Numbered from the stretch's first letter, positions 1-9,041 are shown. The stretch is 40,241 nucleotides of DNA from Chloroflexota bacterium (GCA_022564695.1 JADFKX010000002.1:1-40241), one strand, 5' to 3'. Notes: a model not told the origin generated them from the letters alone. A program made the numbers and translations.

Positions 1-1155
1 ATGCTGGTCGACGCGGGAACGAACACCGAGGTCATCATTGGGAACAAGGATGGGTTGATGGCCGCCTCGTGTCCCGCCGGTCCTGCTTTTGAGGGGGGGC
101 CGGTGACGTACGGCATGCCGGGCTGCGAGGGAGCCATCGAGTCGCTGCGCCGCGTCGACGGGCGGTTTCAATTCAAGACAATTGGAGACGTCGAGCCGCG
201 GGGAATTTGCGGGTCGGGGCTGATCGACCTATTGGCCGAATTGCGGCGGCATGATTTGATGACGCCCAAGGGCGTGTTTGCGGACAAGGCCCAAGAATTC
301 ATGATCGTGCCGGAGCACGGAATTACCTTTTCCCGTGAGGATGCCAGTCACCTGGCCCAAGCCAAGGCGGCCAACTACTGCGGACAGATTATGCTCATGC
401 GGAAATTCGGCATCACGCCGTCGGAAATCACCCGGCTGTACCTGGCGGGCGGATTTGCCAATTACGTCGACGCCGTGAACGCCATCGAAATGGGCTTTCT
501 GGCGCCGGTTGAGCCGGATCGCATCGAGAAGTTCGGCAATGCGGCCAGCCGCAACCACTCCTTCGGCTGGATCGCGGAGGAAGCGGTAGAAATTGCCCGC
601 GCGCACGTAGCCAAGCTGATCGCCGCGGACAAGTACCGGGAGGTCTCCCTCGAATACAAGGTTCGGGGTAACCTTAACAGCGCCGCCTATGAGATGCTGG
701 AGCAGATCGTCACCGAGCTTCGACACAAGCAGCGCACGCCCAATCACCAGAGGGAGCTGAGAGACATCCTAGATTCAAGAGGTGGAGGAATCAGTGAGCG
801 AGTCGCTGTTTGCGATGTCTTCATAGGCGACTTCCGGGAGGGCCCGTTATGCATCGAACTGAAGGGGCCTACCCCGAATTTAGATACAGCCGCGGGTGCT
901 AAGAGGAACATGCTCTACTTCCTCGCCATAATGCATCGCTCCGGACATCTGAATGCGAAGGCTTTCCTAGGCTTCTATTACAATCCGTGGATTGAGCGTA
1001 TCTTGTACGCTCACTGGACTACAAAGCAGATTATGGACATGGACCATGAAGTCCTTATGGGCGCTGAGCTTTGGGATCACATAGGCGGCACGGGTACGTT
1101 TGATGAAATGATTCCAATTTTGGAAAAGGCGCGGAAGGAGGTATTTGGTGCGTAA
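1..1155 (+). CDS. RACo-like ASKHA ATPase C-terminus joined in frame to a TdeIII-like restriction endonuclease domain (5'-partial)
   Basis: The frame is already open at base 1, so the true start lies outside the window. Residues 1-183 look like the C-terminal actin-like ATPase domain of reductive activators of corrinoid proteins (RACo, DUF4445): VDAGTNTEV near the start, PAGPAFEGG, GICGSGLIDLL, LYLAGGFANY and KFGNAA at 177-182. At about residue 184 (base ~550) the similarity changes. The rest resembles TdeIII-type type II restriction endonucleases, with VCDVFIGD followed by CIELKGPTPN, a PD-(D/E)XK arrangement in which D and E-x-K bind metal. The usual last ~60 residues of RACo and the N-terminus of TdeIII are both missing. 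Base composition falls in the second half. This may be an assembly join, a recombination product or, less likely, a real fusion. Domain calls are from motif memory. Confidence 0.6.
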   Translation: MLVDAGTNTEVIIGNKDGLMAASCPAGPAFEGGPVTYGMPGCEGAIESLRRVDGRFQFKTIGDVEPRGICGSGLIDLLAELRRHDLMTPKGVFADKAQEFMIVPEHGITFSREDASHLAQAKAANYCGQIMLMRKFGITPSEITRLYLAGGFANYVDAVNAIEMGFLAPVEPDRIEKFGNAASRNHSFGWIAEEAVEIARAHVAKLIAADKYREVSLEYKVRGNLNSAAYEMLEQIVTELRHKQRTPNHQRELRDILDSRGGGISERVAVCDVFIGDFREGPLCIELKGPTPNLDTAAGAKRNMLYFLAIMHRSGHLNAKAFLGFYYNPWIERILYAHWTTKQIMDMDHEVLMGAELWDHIGGTGTFDEMIPILEKARKEVFGA

Positions 1156-1240
1156 CTGTATGCACCTCGTCTCCTTCAGCTTAGCACCTTCCGGCAAAGT
1201 CAGACAAAGTGATGCCGTTAGCGAGGGTCCCCCGTAGCCC

Positions 1241-2866
1241 ATGCCCACCATAACCCTCTACGGCGGCGCCGGGATGATCGGCGGCAACAAGATCCTCCTG
1301 GAGGACCCGCAGGCGGACCGTGATTCGCGCCTGTTCTTCGACTTCGGGACGACGTTCAAGACCCGGGACCTCTACTTCGAGGAGTACCTGAATCCCCGGC
1401 CCGGCGCAGGCCTGCTGGACATGCTGGAGATGGACCTGCTGCCGCCCCTGGAGGGGCTGTACCGGCCGGACCTGGTGTCCAGCGGCGAGGTGTGGGAGCG
1501 CTGCCGGGGCCGCCCCGGGTACCGAGAGATTGACAGCGTGGACGGGGTGCTGGTCTCGCACGCTCACGTAGACCATACGGGGTACATATCGTTCTTGAAG
1601 GAGGAGACGCCGATATACGCCAGCGCTCTGACGGCGTTCATTGCCAAGGCGATGCAGGACTCCAGCATGGCGGACTTCGAGAAGGAGGTGTGCTACCTCA
1701 ACCCAAGGGCACCGGCAGCGGAAGGGGAGAGCGCCTACCTGAGGACGGCGCGGGAGAGCTACCGGCAGCGGCCGTTCCGCTTTATGGACGTACCAGCCCT
1801 GGGCACGAAAGCGAAGGAGTATTGGGAGAGCTCACCGAGGAAGCGGAAGGAGATTGTGACGGCGCCGTTCGAGATCGCTCCCGACAGGGTTGGCCGGCTG
1901 CCGGTGCGGTACTTCCCGGTGGACCATTCCGTGTACGGCGCGGGGGCGTGGGCGGTGGAGACCTCCGCCGGCTGGGTGGTGTACAGCGGCGACCTGCGCT
2001 GGCACGGGTCGGCGGCCGAGGATACGAAGCGCTTCATCCACGAGGCGGCGTTGTTAAAGCCGCGGCTGCTCCTCTGCGAGGGCACGCGCATCCCCAAGGA
2101 CTACGAGGTGAGCGAGGCGGAGCTGGAGAACCACACGGAGCGGGACGTGTTCGACAGGGCGCTACGGCTTGTGCGCGCCGAACGTGGCCTCGTCATCGCC
2201 GACTTCGGGCCCCGTAACATCGAGCGGTTGGAAACGTTCCTAGGGATCGCGCGGGAGACACGGCGGAAGCTGGTGATCCTGGCCAAGGACGCCTTCCTGC
2301 TGGAGATGATGGGCCTGGTGTCGCCTTCGGTGCCCGGCCCGTCCAACAGCGACGATATGCTCATCTACAAGGACCTCCGGTACAGAGTCGAGCCGTGGGA
2401 AGAGGGGCTGCGCGAACAGTCCGGGAGCCGTCTGTTATCGGCGCGGCAGGTACGAGACTCGCCGGGCGATTACATTCTCTGCTTCAGCTTCTGGGACGCC
2501 AAGAACCTCATCGATATCAACGTGCAGGGCGGCCTCTACGTGTACTCGTCTAGCGAGGCGTACACGGAGGAGCAGGAGATGGACTTCGAGCGGCTGCGGA
2601 ACTGGCTGGGGCACTTCGGAATGCGTTCGGTGGGGCTACCGTACGCGAAGCGCCAGAGCATTTCGGCGCTGCCGGAGGACGAGCAGGGGCTTCACGCCTC
2701 CGGCCACGCCAACGCCAACGACATCATGGACTTCGTGCGGGAGATCAACCCGCGGACGGTCGTGCCCATCCACACGGAGAACCCGGGCTACTTCCTGGAG
2801 CACCTGAAGGACACGGACGTAGAGGTGGCGATACGTGACTACGGGGGGTCGCTGACGTTCGGGTAA
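1241..2866 (+). CDS. MBL-fold / beta-CASP ribonuclease, RNase J-like
   Basis: This 541-residue protein of the metallo-beta-lactamase fold carries the two-metal site: HAHVDHTG at 107-114, PVDHSVYGA near 227 (third motif) and VYSGD near 247 (fourth). The C-terminal beta-CASP motifs are SGHANANDIMDF near 487 and VPIHTENP near 509. Together these indicate an RNase J/CPSF-type nuclease that acts on RNA (or possibly DNA) in the cytoplasm. It lacks the ~100-residue C-terminal domain of typical RNase J and has a long insert (about 30-100) before the HxHxDH motif, so it is a divergent branch. The ATG at 1241 puts the family-typical LYGGAGMIGGN at the N-terminus. It lies 85 bases after the preceding frame and reads towards the convergent ferredoxin gene. 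Confidence 0.85.
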   Translation: MPTITLYGGAGMIGGNKILLEDPQADRDSRLFFDFGTTFKTRDLYFEEYLNPRPGAGLLDMLEMDLLPPLEGLYRPDLVSSGEVWERCRGRPGYREIDSVDGVLVSHAHVDHTGYISFLKEETPIYASALTAFIAKAMQDSSMADFEKEVCYLNPRAPAAEGESAYLRTARESYRQRPFRFMDVPALGTKAKEYWESSPRKRKEIVTAPFEIAPDRVGRLPVRYFPVDHSVYGAGAWAVETSAGWVVYSGDLRWHGSAAEDTKRFIHEAALLKPRLLLCEGTRIPKDYEVSEAELENHTERDVFDRALRLVRAERGLVIADFGPRNIERLETFLGIARETRRKLVILAKDAFLLEMMGLVSPSVPGPSNSDDMLIYKDLRYRVEPWEEGLREQSGSRLLSARQVRDSPGDYILCFSFWDAKNLIDINVQGGLYVYSSSEAYTEEQEMDFERLRNWLGHFGMRSVGLPYAKRQSISALPEDEQGLHASGHANANDIMDFVREINPRTVVPIHTENPGYFLEHLKDTDVEVAIRDYGGSLTFG

Positions 2867-2918
2867 ATGCGAAGGCGACCCTGCATCGGGCCGCCTGGCT
2901 TCGGGCCGGTTCGCGCCG

Positions 2919-3209
<291 letters not shown>

Positions 3210-3293
3210 CGCTACTCCTCTTCGGCTTGGTGGTAGCCCACCTGTTTCTTCATTATGAGAAGCGAAAAGTTGACCAATTCGCTATCCTTAATT

Positions 3294-3323
3294 ATGCTAT
3301 CGTCCCCGATAGGGACAAGTCAA
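3294..3323 (-). promoter_or_regulatory. Candidate ferredoxin promoter with palindrome between -35 and -10
   Basis: On the minus strand TTGACT (3318-3323) is followed after 18 bases by TAGCAT (3294-3299). Between them is the perfect inverted repeat GTCCC-N5-GGGAC (3302-3316), where a repressor would block polymerase. It could instead be a weak hairpin ending transcription from the upstream minus-strand gene, but no T-run follows it. An AT-rich stretch with CATAAT (3291-3296) overlaps the -10. Confidence 0.4.
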
Positions 3324-3331
3324 GGGGTTTT

Positions 3332-3865
3332 CTAGCGCTTCCAGAACTGCCAGCGCCTCTTGCCGCCACGCGCCCTCTCCTCCGCGGCGCGACGCTCCTC
3401 CTCCAGCCGCTCGCGGGCCCGTCCCAGCGGCAGCTCGCGACGGAGCATCGTCATCTCGCCCGCCAGGTCAGAGGCGACCGCGGGGTCCGCCGCGATCTCC
3501 GGGAACAGCGTCCGCAGCTTCTCGTCGAAGCCAGGTGCGGTGGAGCGAGGACGGGCGCTGTCGCCGGCCATCGTGTCGAACACGGAGTACATCTTCAGCT
3601 CGCTCAACACGGACGACATCCCCGTGGCCAGGAGCGTTACCTGGAGGGGCGACAGCTCCAGCGTCGCCGTCTCGGCCTCGAGCTGCGGCTCCAGCGCCGC
3701 CGGCAGCTCCGCCAGGCCGTGCTCGTACTCCTGCATCGTCTCGCGGTCCAGCTCCGAGCCGGGCCGCGCCAGGTGATAGGCGATGGCCAGGGCGACCATG
3801 CGGGCCTGACGCTGGGGGAGACGTAGGGAGAAGCGGGTCATGGCTTTATGCCGTTTCCACAGCAC
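3332..3865 (-). CDS. Protein of unknown function, helical with basic C-terminus
   Basis: I do not recognise this protein. The longest frame starts with GTG at 3865 (177 residues); an ATG eight codons later at 3841 (MTRFSLRLPQ) is an equally good start. It appears fully helical, with no signal peptide or membrane segment. A Glu-rich middle is followed by a charged Arg/Glu C-terminal helix (about 150-170) ending in a basic, aromatic GGKRRWQFWKR. The stop of the TIR-like gene lies 4 bases before the GTG, so the two may be translated together. This gene, however, has the high-GC codon use of the chromosome, unlike that neighbour, so it may be the native gene that once followed uvrA. Confidence 0.65.
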   Translation of the reverse strand: MLWKRHKAMTRFSLRLPQRQARMVALAIAYHLARPGSELDRETMQEYEHGLAELPAALEPQLEAETATLELSPLQVTLLATGMSSVLSELKMYSVFDTMAGDSARPRSTAPGFDEKLRTLFPEIAADPAVASDLAGEMTMLRRELPLGRARERLEEERRAAEERARGGKRRWQFWKR

Positions 3866-3869
3866 TCCG

Positions 3870-4790
3870 CTAGTCTGCCTCGATGTCTCCCATCCACTCG
3901 GGCACCTCTATCTCAAGTTCTTCAATGGAATCCCCCACAGCATGGGCCTTCGCAACCTTCTCAATACTTGACCTTAGGGCTCGAAGTAAGTCCTGAACAT
4001 TAGCAATCTCTTCATTGCTGGCCTCCCGCTGCCCAAGCACTTCCAGCAGTCCTCTGAGGACTCCGCAGAGTGCCGCCAAGCTTGAATTGGAGACATACTG
4101 GGTAGCGATGAGATGATCGAGAGCTGGTGAGCTCAGCCGGGGAATAACCTGACTAGCTGCTGGGCGCTGCAAATTGGCATCCTCATGGCCTGCATTGCTT
4201 TCCTCCGCAACCGCATCCTCCAGAAAGCTTGCCATCAACCCGAGCTCCGCTCCGAGGGCGGCGAGCTTACGCGCGCTCTCTTCCCGTCGAAACTCAAATA
4301 CATCCAAGGATCGCTGATGAAGAAAGTCTGAAACGGGATTGTCTGAGCGATCCGCATCGTTTTCGATTTGGCGAAGCACCGCCCCGAGCTTCTTCTTAAA
4401 TTCTTGTTTATCCGCAGTGGTCTTCCATTTGTACACGTGAGATGCATAACCGTGAAGGTCTGAAGGTATATCTTTGCGGCGCTGCGCTACCATTATGGTT
4501 CGGTTCTTTAGAGTGTGCCGCACGCCGAGTTCATAGAAGACGTTAGGGTTGCGATCAGTTAGGTCAGCAATGACGATGTTCGCCTGATATAAGGAGTTAA
4601 CGACCTTGCTGATCACGTTGCCCGTCGTCGCTTCTGAGCGGAGGCAGTTGTATCCCAAACGAGCTCCCTCAATGGCTGGCTTGATTACCGCTTCGAAGAT
4701 GTCAGTCCACTCCTCCTCGCTGCACGTCTTCGTCTTGGAGAATGGCATTATGACGTAGCACAGCTTCGTCGGTTGGTTCCTTTTCGGCAT
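3870..4790 (-). CDS. TIR/nucleoside-2-deoxyribosyltransferase-like domain protein
   Basis: A 306-residue protein. The N-terminal ~140 residues contain CYVIMPFSKT (11-20), NIVIADLTDRNPNVFYELG (71-89) and a VAQRR strand, the pattern of a Rossmann-like fold shared by nucleoside 2-deoxyribosyltransferases and TIR-like NAD-cleaving domains. E87 in FYELG is the likely catalytic glutamate and D76 lies in the pocket. The C-terminal half is helical, with no recognised domain and an acidic end. Such domains occur in several anti-phage systems, but no partner gene is evident, so a defence role is only inferred. A strong AAAGGAGG lies 9 bases before the ATG. GC content is clearly lower than in the neighbours, which suggests transfer. 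It sits 32 bases behind uvrA. Confidence 0.75.
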   Translation of the reverse strand: MPKRNQPTKLCYVIMPFSKTKTCSEEEWTDIFEAVIKPAIEGARLGYNCLRSEATTGNVISKVVNSLYQANIVIADLTDRNPNVFYELGVRHTLKNRTIMVAQRRKDIPSDLHGYASHVYKWKTTADKQEFKKKLGAVLRQIENDADRSDNPVSDFLHQRSLDVFEFRREESARKLAALGAELGLMASFLEDAVAEESNAGHEDANLQRPAASQVIPRLSSPALDHLIATQYVSNSSLAALCGVLRGLLEVLGQREASNEEIANVQDLLRALRSSIEKVAKAHAVGDSIEELEIEVPEWMGDIEAD

Positions 4791-4822
4791 AGCCTATCCC
4801 CTCCTTTGGTTGCCTCTGCTCA

Positions 4823-7711
4823 TCAATCCCCCGCTGCTACCTTCACCCGCCTGGCGCGGCGGGTCAGCTTCTTGCGCAGATACTGGCCGGTGAGGCTCGC
4901 CTTCACCCGCACGATCTCTTCTGGCGTGCCCGAGGCGACGATCTCGCCGCCGCGGTCGCCGCCCATCGGCCCCAGATCGATGATGTGGTCGGCCTGCTTG
5001 ATGACGTCCAGGTGGTGCTCGATGACCAGCACCGTGTTGCCCGCGTCCACCAGCCGGTGCAGCACACGCATCAGCGCGTTAACGTCCTCGAAGGAGAGGC
5101 CGGTGGTGGGTTCGTCCAGGATGTACAGCGTGCGGCCGGTGGCGCGACGGGAGAGCTCCGTCGAGAGCTTGACGCGCTGCGCCTCGCCGCCGGACAGCGT
5201 CGTCGCCGGCTGACCCAGCTTGACGTAGCCCAGCCCCACGTCGTGCAGCGTCTGAAGCTTGGAGCGCACCCTGGGGAACGCCTCGAAGTAGCCCAGCGCC
5301 TCCTCCACCGTCATGTTCAGCACCTCGGCGATGTTCTTGCCGCGGAAGCTGATCTCCAGCGCCTCGCGGTTATAGCGGTCGCCGTGACAGACCTCGCAGG
5401 GCACCTCCACATCGGGCAGGAACTGCATCTCGATCTGGATGTAGCCCTGGCCCTGGCAGGCCTCGCAGCGGCCCCCCTTGATGTTGAAGGAGAAGCGGCC
5501 CGGCTTGTAGCCCCGCAACCGTGCCTCGGGGACGGAGGCGAACAGCTCACGCACAGTGGTGAACAGGCCGGTGTAGGTGGCGGGGTTTGAGCGCGGGGTG
5601 CGGCCGATAGGCGACTGGTCGATGGTCACTACCTTGTCCAGCTGCTCCAGGCCGATGATCGCATCGCACTCCCCGGGGCGGTCGCGGGCGTCGTACAGGA
5701 GCTGCGCCGCCTTCTTCGACAGTATCTCGTCGACGAGAGTCGATTTGCCGGAGCCGGACACGCCTGTGACGCAGACGAACTGGCCCAGCGGTATCCGCAC
5801 GTCGATGTTCTTCAGGTTGTTCTCGCGGGCGCCCTGGATGACGATCGCCTTGCCGTTGCCGGGGCGACGCTCAGCGGGCACTGGTATCTGGCGGCGGCCG
5901 CTAAGGTATTGGCCGCTGATGGACTCTTCGCAGGCCTCCACCTCCTCCGGGGAGCCGACGACGACCACGTGTCCGCCCGCTTCGCCGGCGCCCGGGCCGA
6001 GATCGATGATGTGGTCGGCGGCGCGGATCATCGCCTCGTCGTGCTCCACCACAAGCACGGTGTTCCCCAGGTCGCGCAGCCGCTTGAGCGTCTCGATGAG
6101 CCTGGCGTCGTCCACGGGATGCAGGCCGACAGACGGTTCGTCGCAGACATAGAGGACGCCCATGAGGGCGGAGCCGATCTGGGTCGCCAGGCGGATGCGT
6201 TGGGCCTCGCCACCGGCCAGGGTGCCGGTGCGCCGGTCCAGCGTCAGGTAGTCCACACCCACGTCGCGCAGGAAGGCTAAGCGAGAGCGTATCTCCTTCA
6301 GTATCTGCTGTCCGATCATGCGCTCACGCCCGCTCAGGGGCGCGTCTTCGGCCATCAGACGTTCGATCCAGTCCAGCGCCTCTACGATGCTCATCTGCGC
6401 GACGCGGTGGATGTTTGTGTCGTCTATGGTTACGGCCAGGGACTCGGGCTTGAGCCGGGCGCCGCCGCAGGCCGGGCAGGGGTTGGCCGCCATGTGCCGC
6501 TCTATCTCCTGACGGACGTAATCGGAATCGGTCTCGCGGTAACGGCGCTCCAGATTGGGGATGACGCCCTCGAACGCGGTTTCCCACGTCTCGCCCTGGC
6601 CCTCGGCGCCCTGATAGTGGAGGGTAATAGTGCCGCCATCCCCGTGGAGGATCGTATCCACCTGCTTCTGGGACAGCTCCTTGACGGGCACGTCTACGGA
6701 GAAGCCGTGCTTGCGCGCCACCGCCTCCAGGATGCGCATATACCAGGCGGCGACGGCGCTGGAGCGGGACCAGGGCTGGACGGCGCCCTCGGCCAAGGTG
6801 AGGTTCTTGTTGGGGATCACCAGCTCCGGGTCTATCTCCATCTTGACGCCCAGGCCGGTGCAGTCCTTGCAGGCGCCGTGGGGGCTGTTGAAGCTGAAGT
6901 TACGGGGCTCAAGCTCGCCGAAGGAGACGCCGCAGTGGAGGCAGGCGTAGTGCTCCGAGTACAGCCGCTCGTCCTCACCGTCGATCCAGACGACGAGCAG
7001 GCCGCCGCCCAGACGCAACGCCGTCTCCACGGAGTCCGACAGGCGATTCTTGTCCGAGGTGTCCTCGCCGGGCTCCTCAGTCACCACCCGATCGACGACG
7101 ATATCGATAGAGTGGCGCTTCTTCTTGTCCAGCGCTATCTCATCACCCAGGTCACGCACGACGCCGTCCACGCGGACGCGGACGAACCCCGCCTTGCGGG
7201 CGTCCTCGAACGTCTTCTGGTACTCCCCCTTGCGGTCGCGAACCACGGGTGCGAGGATCATCAGGTTCTTACCGGGCGGTAGGGCGAGGATGGCGTCCAC
7301 GATCTGCTGGACGGTCTGACGCTCAATGGGGCGGCCGCACTGGGGGCAGTGGGGATGGCCGACGCGGGCGAACAGAAGACGCAGGTAGTCGTATATCTCG
7401 GTCTGGGTGGCCACGGTGGAGCGGGGGTTGCGGGAGGCGCCCTTCTGGTCGATGGAGATGGCCGGAGAGAGCCCCTCGATGTAGTCCACGTCCGGCTTCT
7501 CCATCAGCCCCAGGAACTGGCGGGCGTAGGCTGAGAGCGACTCCACGTAGCGGCGCTGCCCTTCGGCGTAGATCGTGTCGAAAGCCAGGGAGGACTTGCC
7601 GGAGCCGGACACGCCGGTTATGACGACCAGCTTATCGCGAGGTATCTCCACGTCGATGTTCTTCAGGTTGTGCTCGCGGGCACCGCGCACGATTATTGAG
7701 TTGAGGGGCAT
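4823..7711 (-). CDS. uvrA: Excinuclease ABC subunit A
   Basis: Full-length UvrA (962 residues), the damage-sensing ATPase dimer of nucleotide excision repair, which loads UvrB onto DNA. It has two ABC cassettes: the first Walker A is GVSGSGKSS at 33-41, and the second, GVSGSGKSTLVDE, lies near 645-660. LAGGEAQRIRLA and LSGGEAQRVKLS are the signature motifs. Zinc modules are CPQCG near 120, CLHCG...CKDC near 255-280, and CEACQGQG...CEVCHGD near 740-770. The ATG at 7711 has AGGAGG upstream and gives the conserved MPLNSIIVRGAREHNLKNID start. A sigma70-like promoter and a LexA-like box precede it, consistent with SOS control. The TIR-like gene follows on the same strand. Confidence 0.98.
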   Translation of the reverse strand: MPLNSIIVRGAREHNLKNIDVEIPRDKLVVITGVSGSGKSSLAFDTIYAEGQRRYVESLSAYARQFLGLMEKPDVDYIEGLSPAISIDQKGASRNPRSTVATQTEIYDYLRLLFARVGHPHCPQCGRPIERQTVQQIVDAILALPPGKNLMILAPVVRDRKGEYQKTFEDARKAGFVRVRVDGVVRDLGDEIALDKKKRHSIDIVVDRVVTEEPGEDTSDKNRLSDSVETALRLGGGLLVVWIDGEDERLYSEHYACLHCGVSFGELEPRNFSFNSPHGACKDCTGLGVKMEIDPELVIPNKNLTLAEGAVQPWSRSSAVAAWYMRILEAVARKHGFSVDVPVKELSQKQVDTILHGDGGTITLHYQGAEGQGETWETAFEGVIPNLERRYRETDSDYVRQEIERHMAANPCPACGGARLKPESLAVTIDDTNIHRVAQMSIVEALDWIERLMAEDAPLSGRERMIGQQILKEIRSRLAFLRDVGVDYLTLDRRTGTLAGGEAQRIRLATQIGSALMGVLYVCDEPSVGLHPVDDARLIETLKRLRDLGNTVLVVEHDEAMIRAADHIIDLGPGAGEAGGHVVVVGSPEEVEACEESISGQYLSGRRQIPVPAERRPGNGKAIVIQGARENNLKNIDVRIPLGQFVCVTGVSGSGKSTLVDEILSKKAAQLLYDARDRPGECDAIIGLEQLDKVVTIDQSPIGRTPRSNPATYTGLFTTVRELFASVPEARLRGYKPGRFSFNIKGGRCEACQGQGYIQIEMQFLPDVEVPCEVCHGDRYNREALEISFRGKNIAEVLNMTVEEALGYFEAFPRVRSKLQTLHDVGLGYVKLGQPATTLSGGEAQRVKLSTELSRRATGRTLYILDEPTTGLSFEDVNALMRVLHRLVDAGNTVLVIEHHLDVIKQADHIIDLGPMGGDRGGEIVASGTPEEIVRVKASLTGQYLRKKLTRRARRVKVAAGD

Positions 7712-7748
7712 GCAAGAGGCCTCCTGGTTGAGATGAACCTAACGAGCT

Positions 7749-7784
7749 ATTTTAGCGCCCCAGCAAGATTAGAACAAGGGTTTT
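7749..7784 (-). promoter_or_regulatory. uvrA promoter with overlapping LexA-like (SOS) box
   Basis: On the minus strand TTGTTC (7772-7777) and TAAAAT (7749-7754) are separated by 17 bases. Overlapping the -35 is GAAC-AAGG-GTTT (7772-7783, read on the plus strand), one base from the Gram-positive LexA core GAAC-N4-GTTC. uvrA is a classic LexA target, so a repressor site here is reasonable but unproven. Confidence 0.45.
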
Positions 7785-7855
7785 AGATAGCCTCCAGCCT
7801 TGCCTCTCGCTAGAATGGTAGCCAATTGCGGACAGCCAGTGGCGAGGAGGAGCCT

Positions 7856-8386
7856 GTGAGAATACGTCTACCGATCGTGTTGGGAGTGCTCCTGGCGGTG
7901 GCCGTCATGGCTCTGGTCGCCTGTACCAGTTCTGGAGTCAATAATGGTACAAACGAAGAGACGCAGCCCTCGAACAGCAGCCAGACGCCAGCAGCGGACG
8001 GAGGAGAGATGACACAGGGACCACCAGCGGTATCCGGAGAGCCGATCACTACAGGCAGCGGCCTCCAGTTCATCGACATCGAGCAGGGCAAGGGTGATGC
8101 GCCGAAGGCCAGCCAGACCATCGTCGTCCACTACACCGGCTGGCTGGAGTCCGATGGGACGAAGTTCGACAGCTCCGTGGACCGGGGCACGCCGTTCAGC
8201 TTCACGATCGGCGAGGGCCAGGTGATCGTGGGCTGGGACGAGGGGTTAGCGACGATGCAGGTGGGCGGCAAGCGAAGGTTGATCATCCCGCCGGATCTGG
8301 CCTACGGCGAGGCCGGCGCCGGCGGTGGCTCCATCCCTCCAAATGCGACGCTTATCTTCGACGTGGAGTTGCTGGAGATCCGATAG
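7856..8386 (+). CDS. FKBP-type peptidyl-prolyl isomerase lipoprotein
   Basis: From the GTG at 7856 this is a 176-residue lipoprotein. I chose that start because GAGGAGGAG (7844-7852) lies just upstream; a longer frame beginning with TTG at 7826 would include the ribosome site. Residues 1-21 are a signal peptide ending in the lipobox LVAC, so the mature protein is anchored outside the membrane. A Ser/Thr/Pro-rich linker leads to one FKBP domain: IVVHYTGWLESDGTKFDSS, FSFTIGEGQVIVGWDEGL, GGKRRLIIPPDLAYG and IPPNATLIFDVELLEI. It would catalyse proline cis-trans isomerisation in exported proteins. It is divergent from uvrA and convergent with the next lipoprotein gene. Confidence 0.92.
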   Translation: MRIRLPIVLGVLLAVAVMALVACTSSGVNNGTNEETQPSNSSQTPAADGGEMTQGPPAVSGEPITTGSGLQFIDIEQGKGDAPKASQTIVVHYTGWLESDGTKFDSSVDRGTPFSFTIGEGQVIVGWDEGLATMQVGGKRRLIIPPDLAYGEAGAGGGSIPPNATLIFDVELLEIR

Positions 8387-8471
8387 AGGCTTCGTCGGAG
8401 TGGCTGGACGCCCCAACTCCCCCCATCGAACAACGAGTTCTGGACGTAAGCTAAATCTCGGACCGCTCGCC

Positions 8472-9041
8472 TCAGCCCGTAATTTCGCCGATAGCGTAAC
8501 GGATCTCTACCGTCACCTCGACATCGCTATTGTTGACCACCTGGATGGCCCCACAGCCGCGGCTGGTCTGGCCGGACGTGCCCTCCCCTATCAGATCGGT
8601 TCCCCCCATGCGTGTCCAGTACAGTTCGATGTCGACACCCTCCGGGGGGTAGGGACTGCGTACCTGCCAGCTGAGATACAAGACGAGGGCAGCGCAAGGG
8701 GGCGGAGTGATGCCCAACTCCCCGGCCAGATCTATGGGGTCCAGGTTGAGGACGCCTCCAGCCTGCAAGGTCGGTAGCAGCACGTCTTCACCAAGCGACG
8801 TCACTCCGGGATCCAGCTCGATCGGCGCCGCGTTCGGGGCCTCCGGCGTCGGTGATGGAGCAGCCGTAGGGGAAGGCGTGAGATCTGCGGTCGGCATCGC
8901 TGTGGCCGTTGGCACGGCTGTCGGCGTGGCAGTGGGACCAGCGGGGACGGTGACGGCCGCGCCGCCATCGTCGCCACAAGCAGCGAGGAGAAAAGCAGCC
9001 CCGGCCAGCAGGGGTACTAGCATGCCAAGGTTAGAGGTCAC
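8472..9041 (-). CDS. Thr/Pro-rich lipoprotein of unknown function
   Basis: A 189-residue exported protein. The N-terminus is a signal peptide with lipobox LAAC followed by GDDGG, giving a lipid-anchored surface protein. Residues ~30-70 are a low-complexity spacer of alternating Thr, Pro, Ala and Val, as is common in Chloroflexota cell-surface proteins. The C-terminal ~110 residues are probably a small beta domain; two cysteines (CAALVLYLSW and RGCGAIQV) could form a disulphide. No enzyme motif is seen. The frame starts with GTG at 9041; an ATG at 9023 (MLVPLLAG) also leaves a complete signal peptide. A TATAGT hexamer (9056-9061, minus strand) may be its -10. Confidence 0.75.
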   Translation of the reverse strand: MTSNLGMLVPLLAGAAFLLAACGDDGGAAVTVPAGPTATPTAVPTATAMPTADLTPSPTAAPSPTPEAPNAAPIELDPGVTSLGEDVLLPTLQAGGVLNLDPIDLAGELGITPPPCAALVLYLSWQVRSPYPPEGVDIELYWTRMGGTDLIGEGTSGQTSRGCGAIQVVNNSDVEVTVEIRYAIGEITG

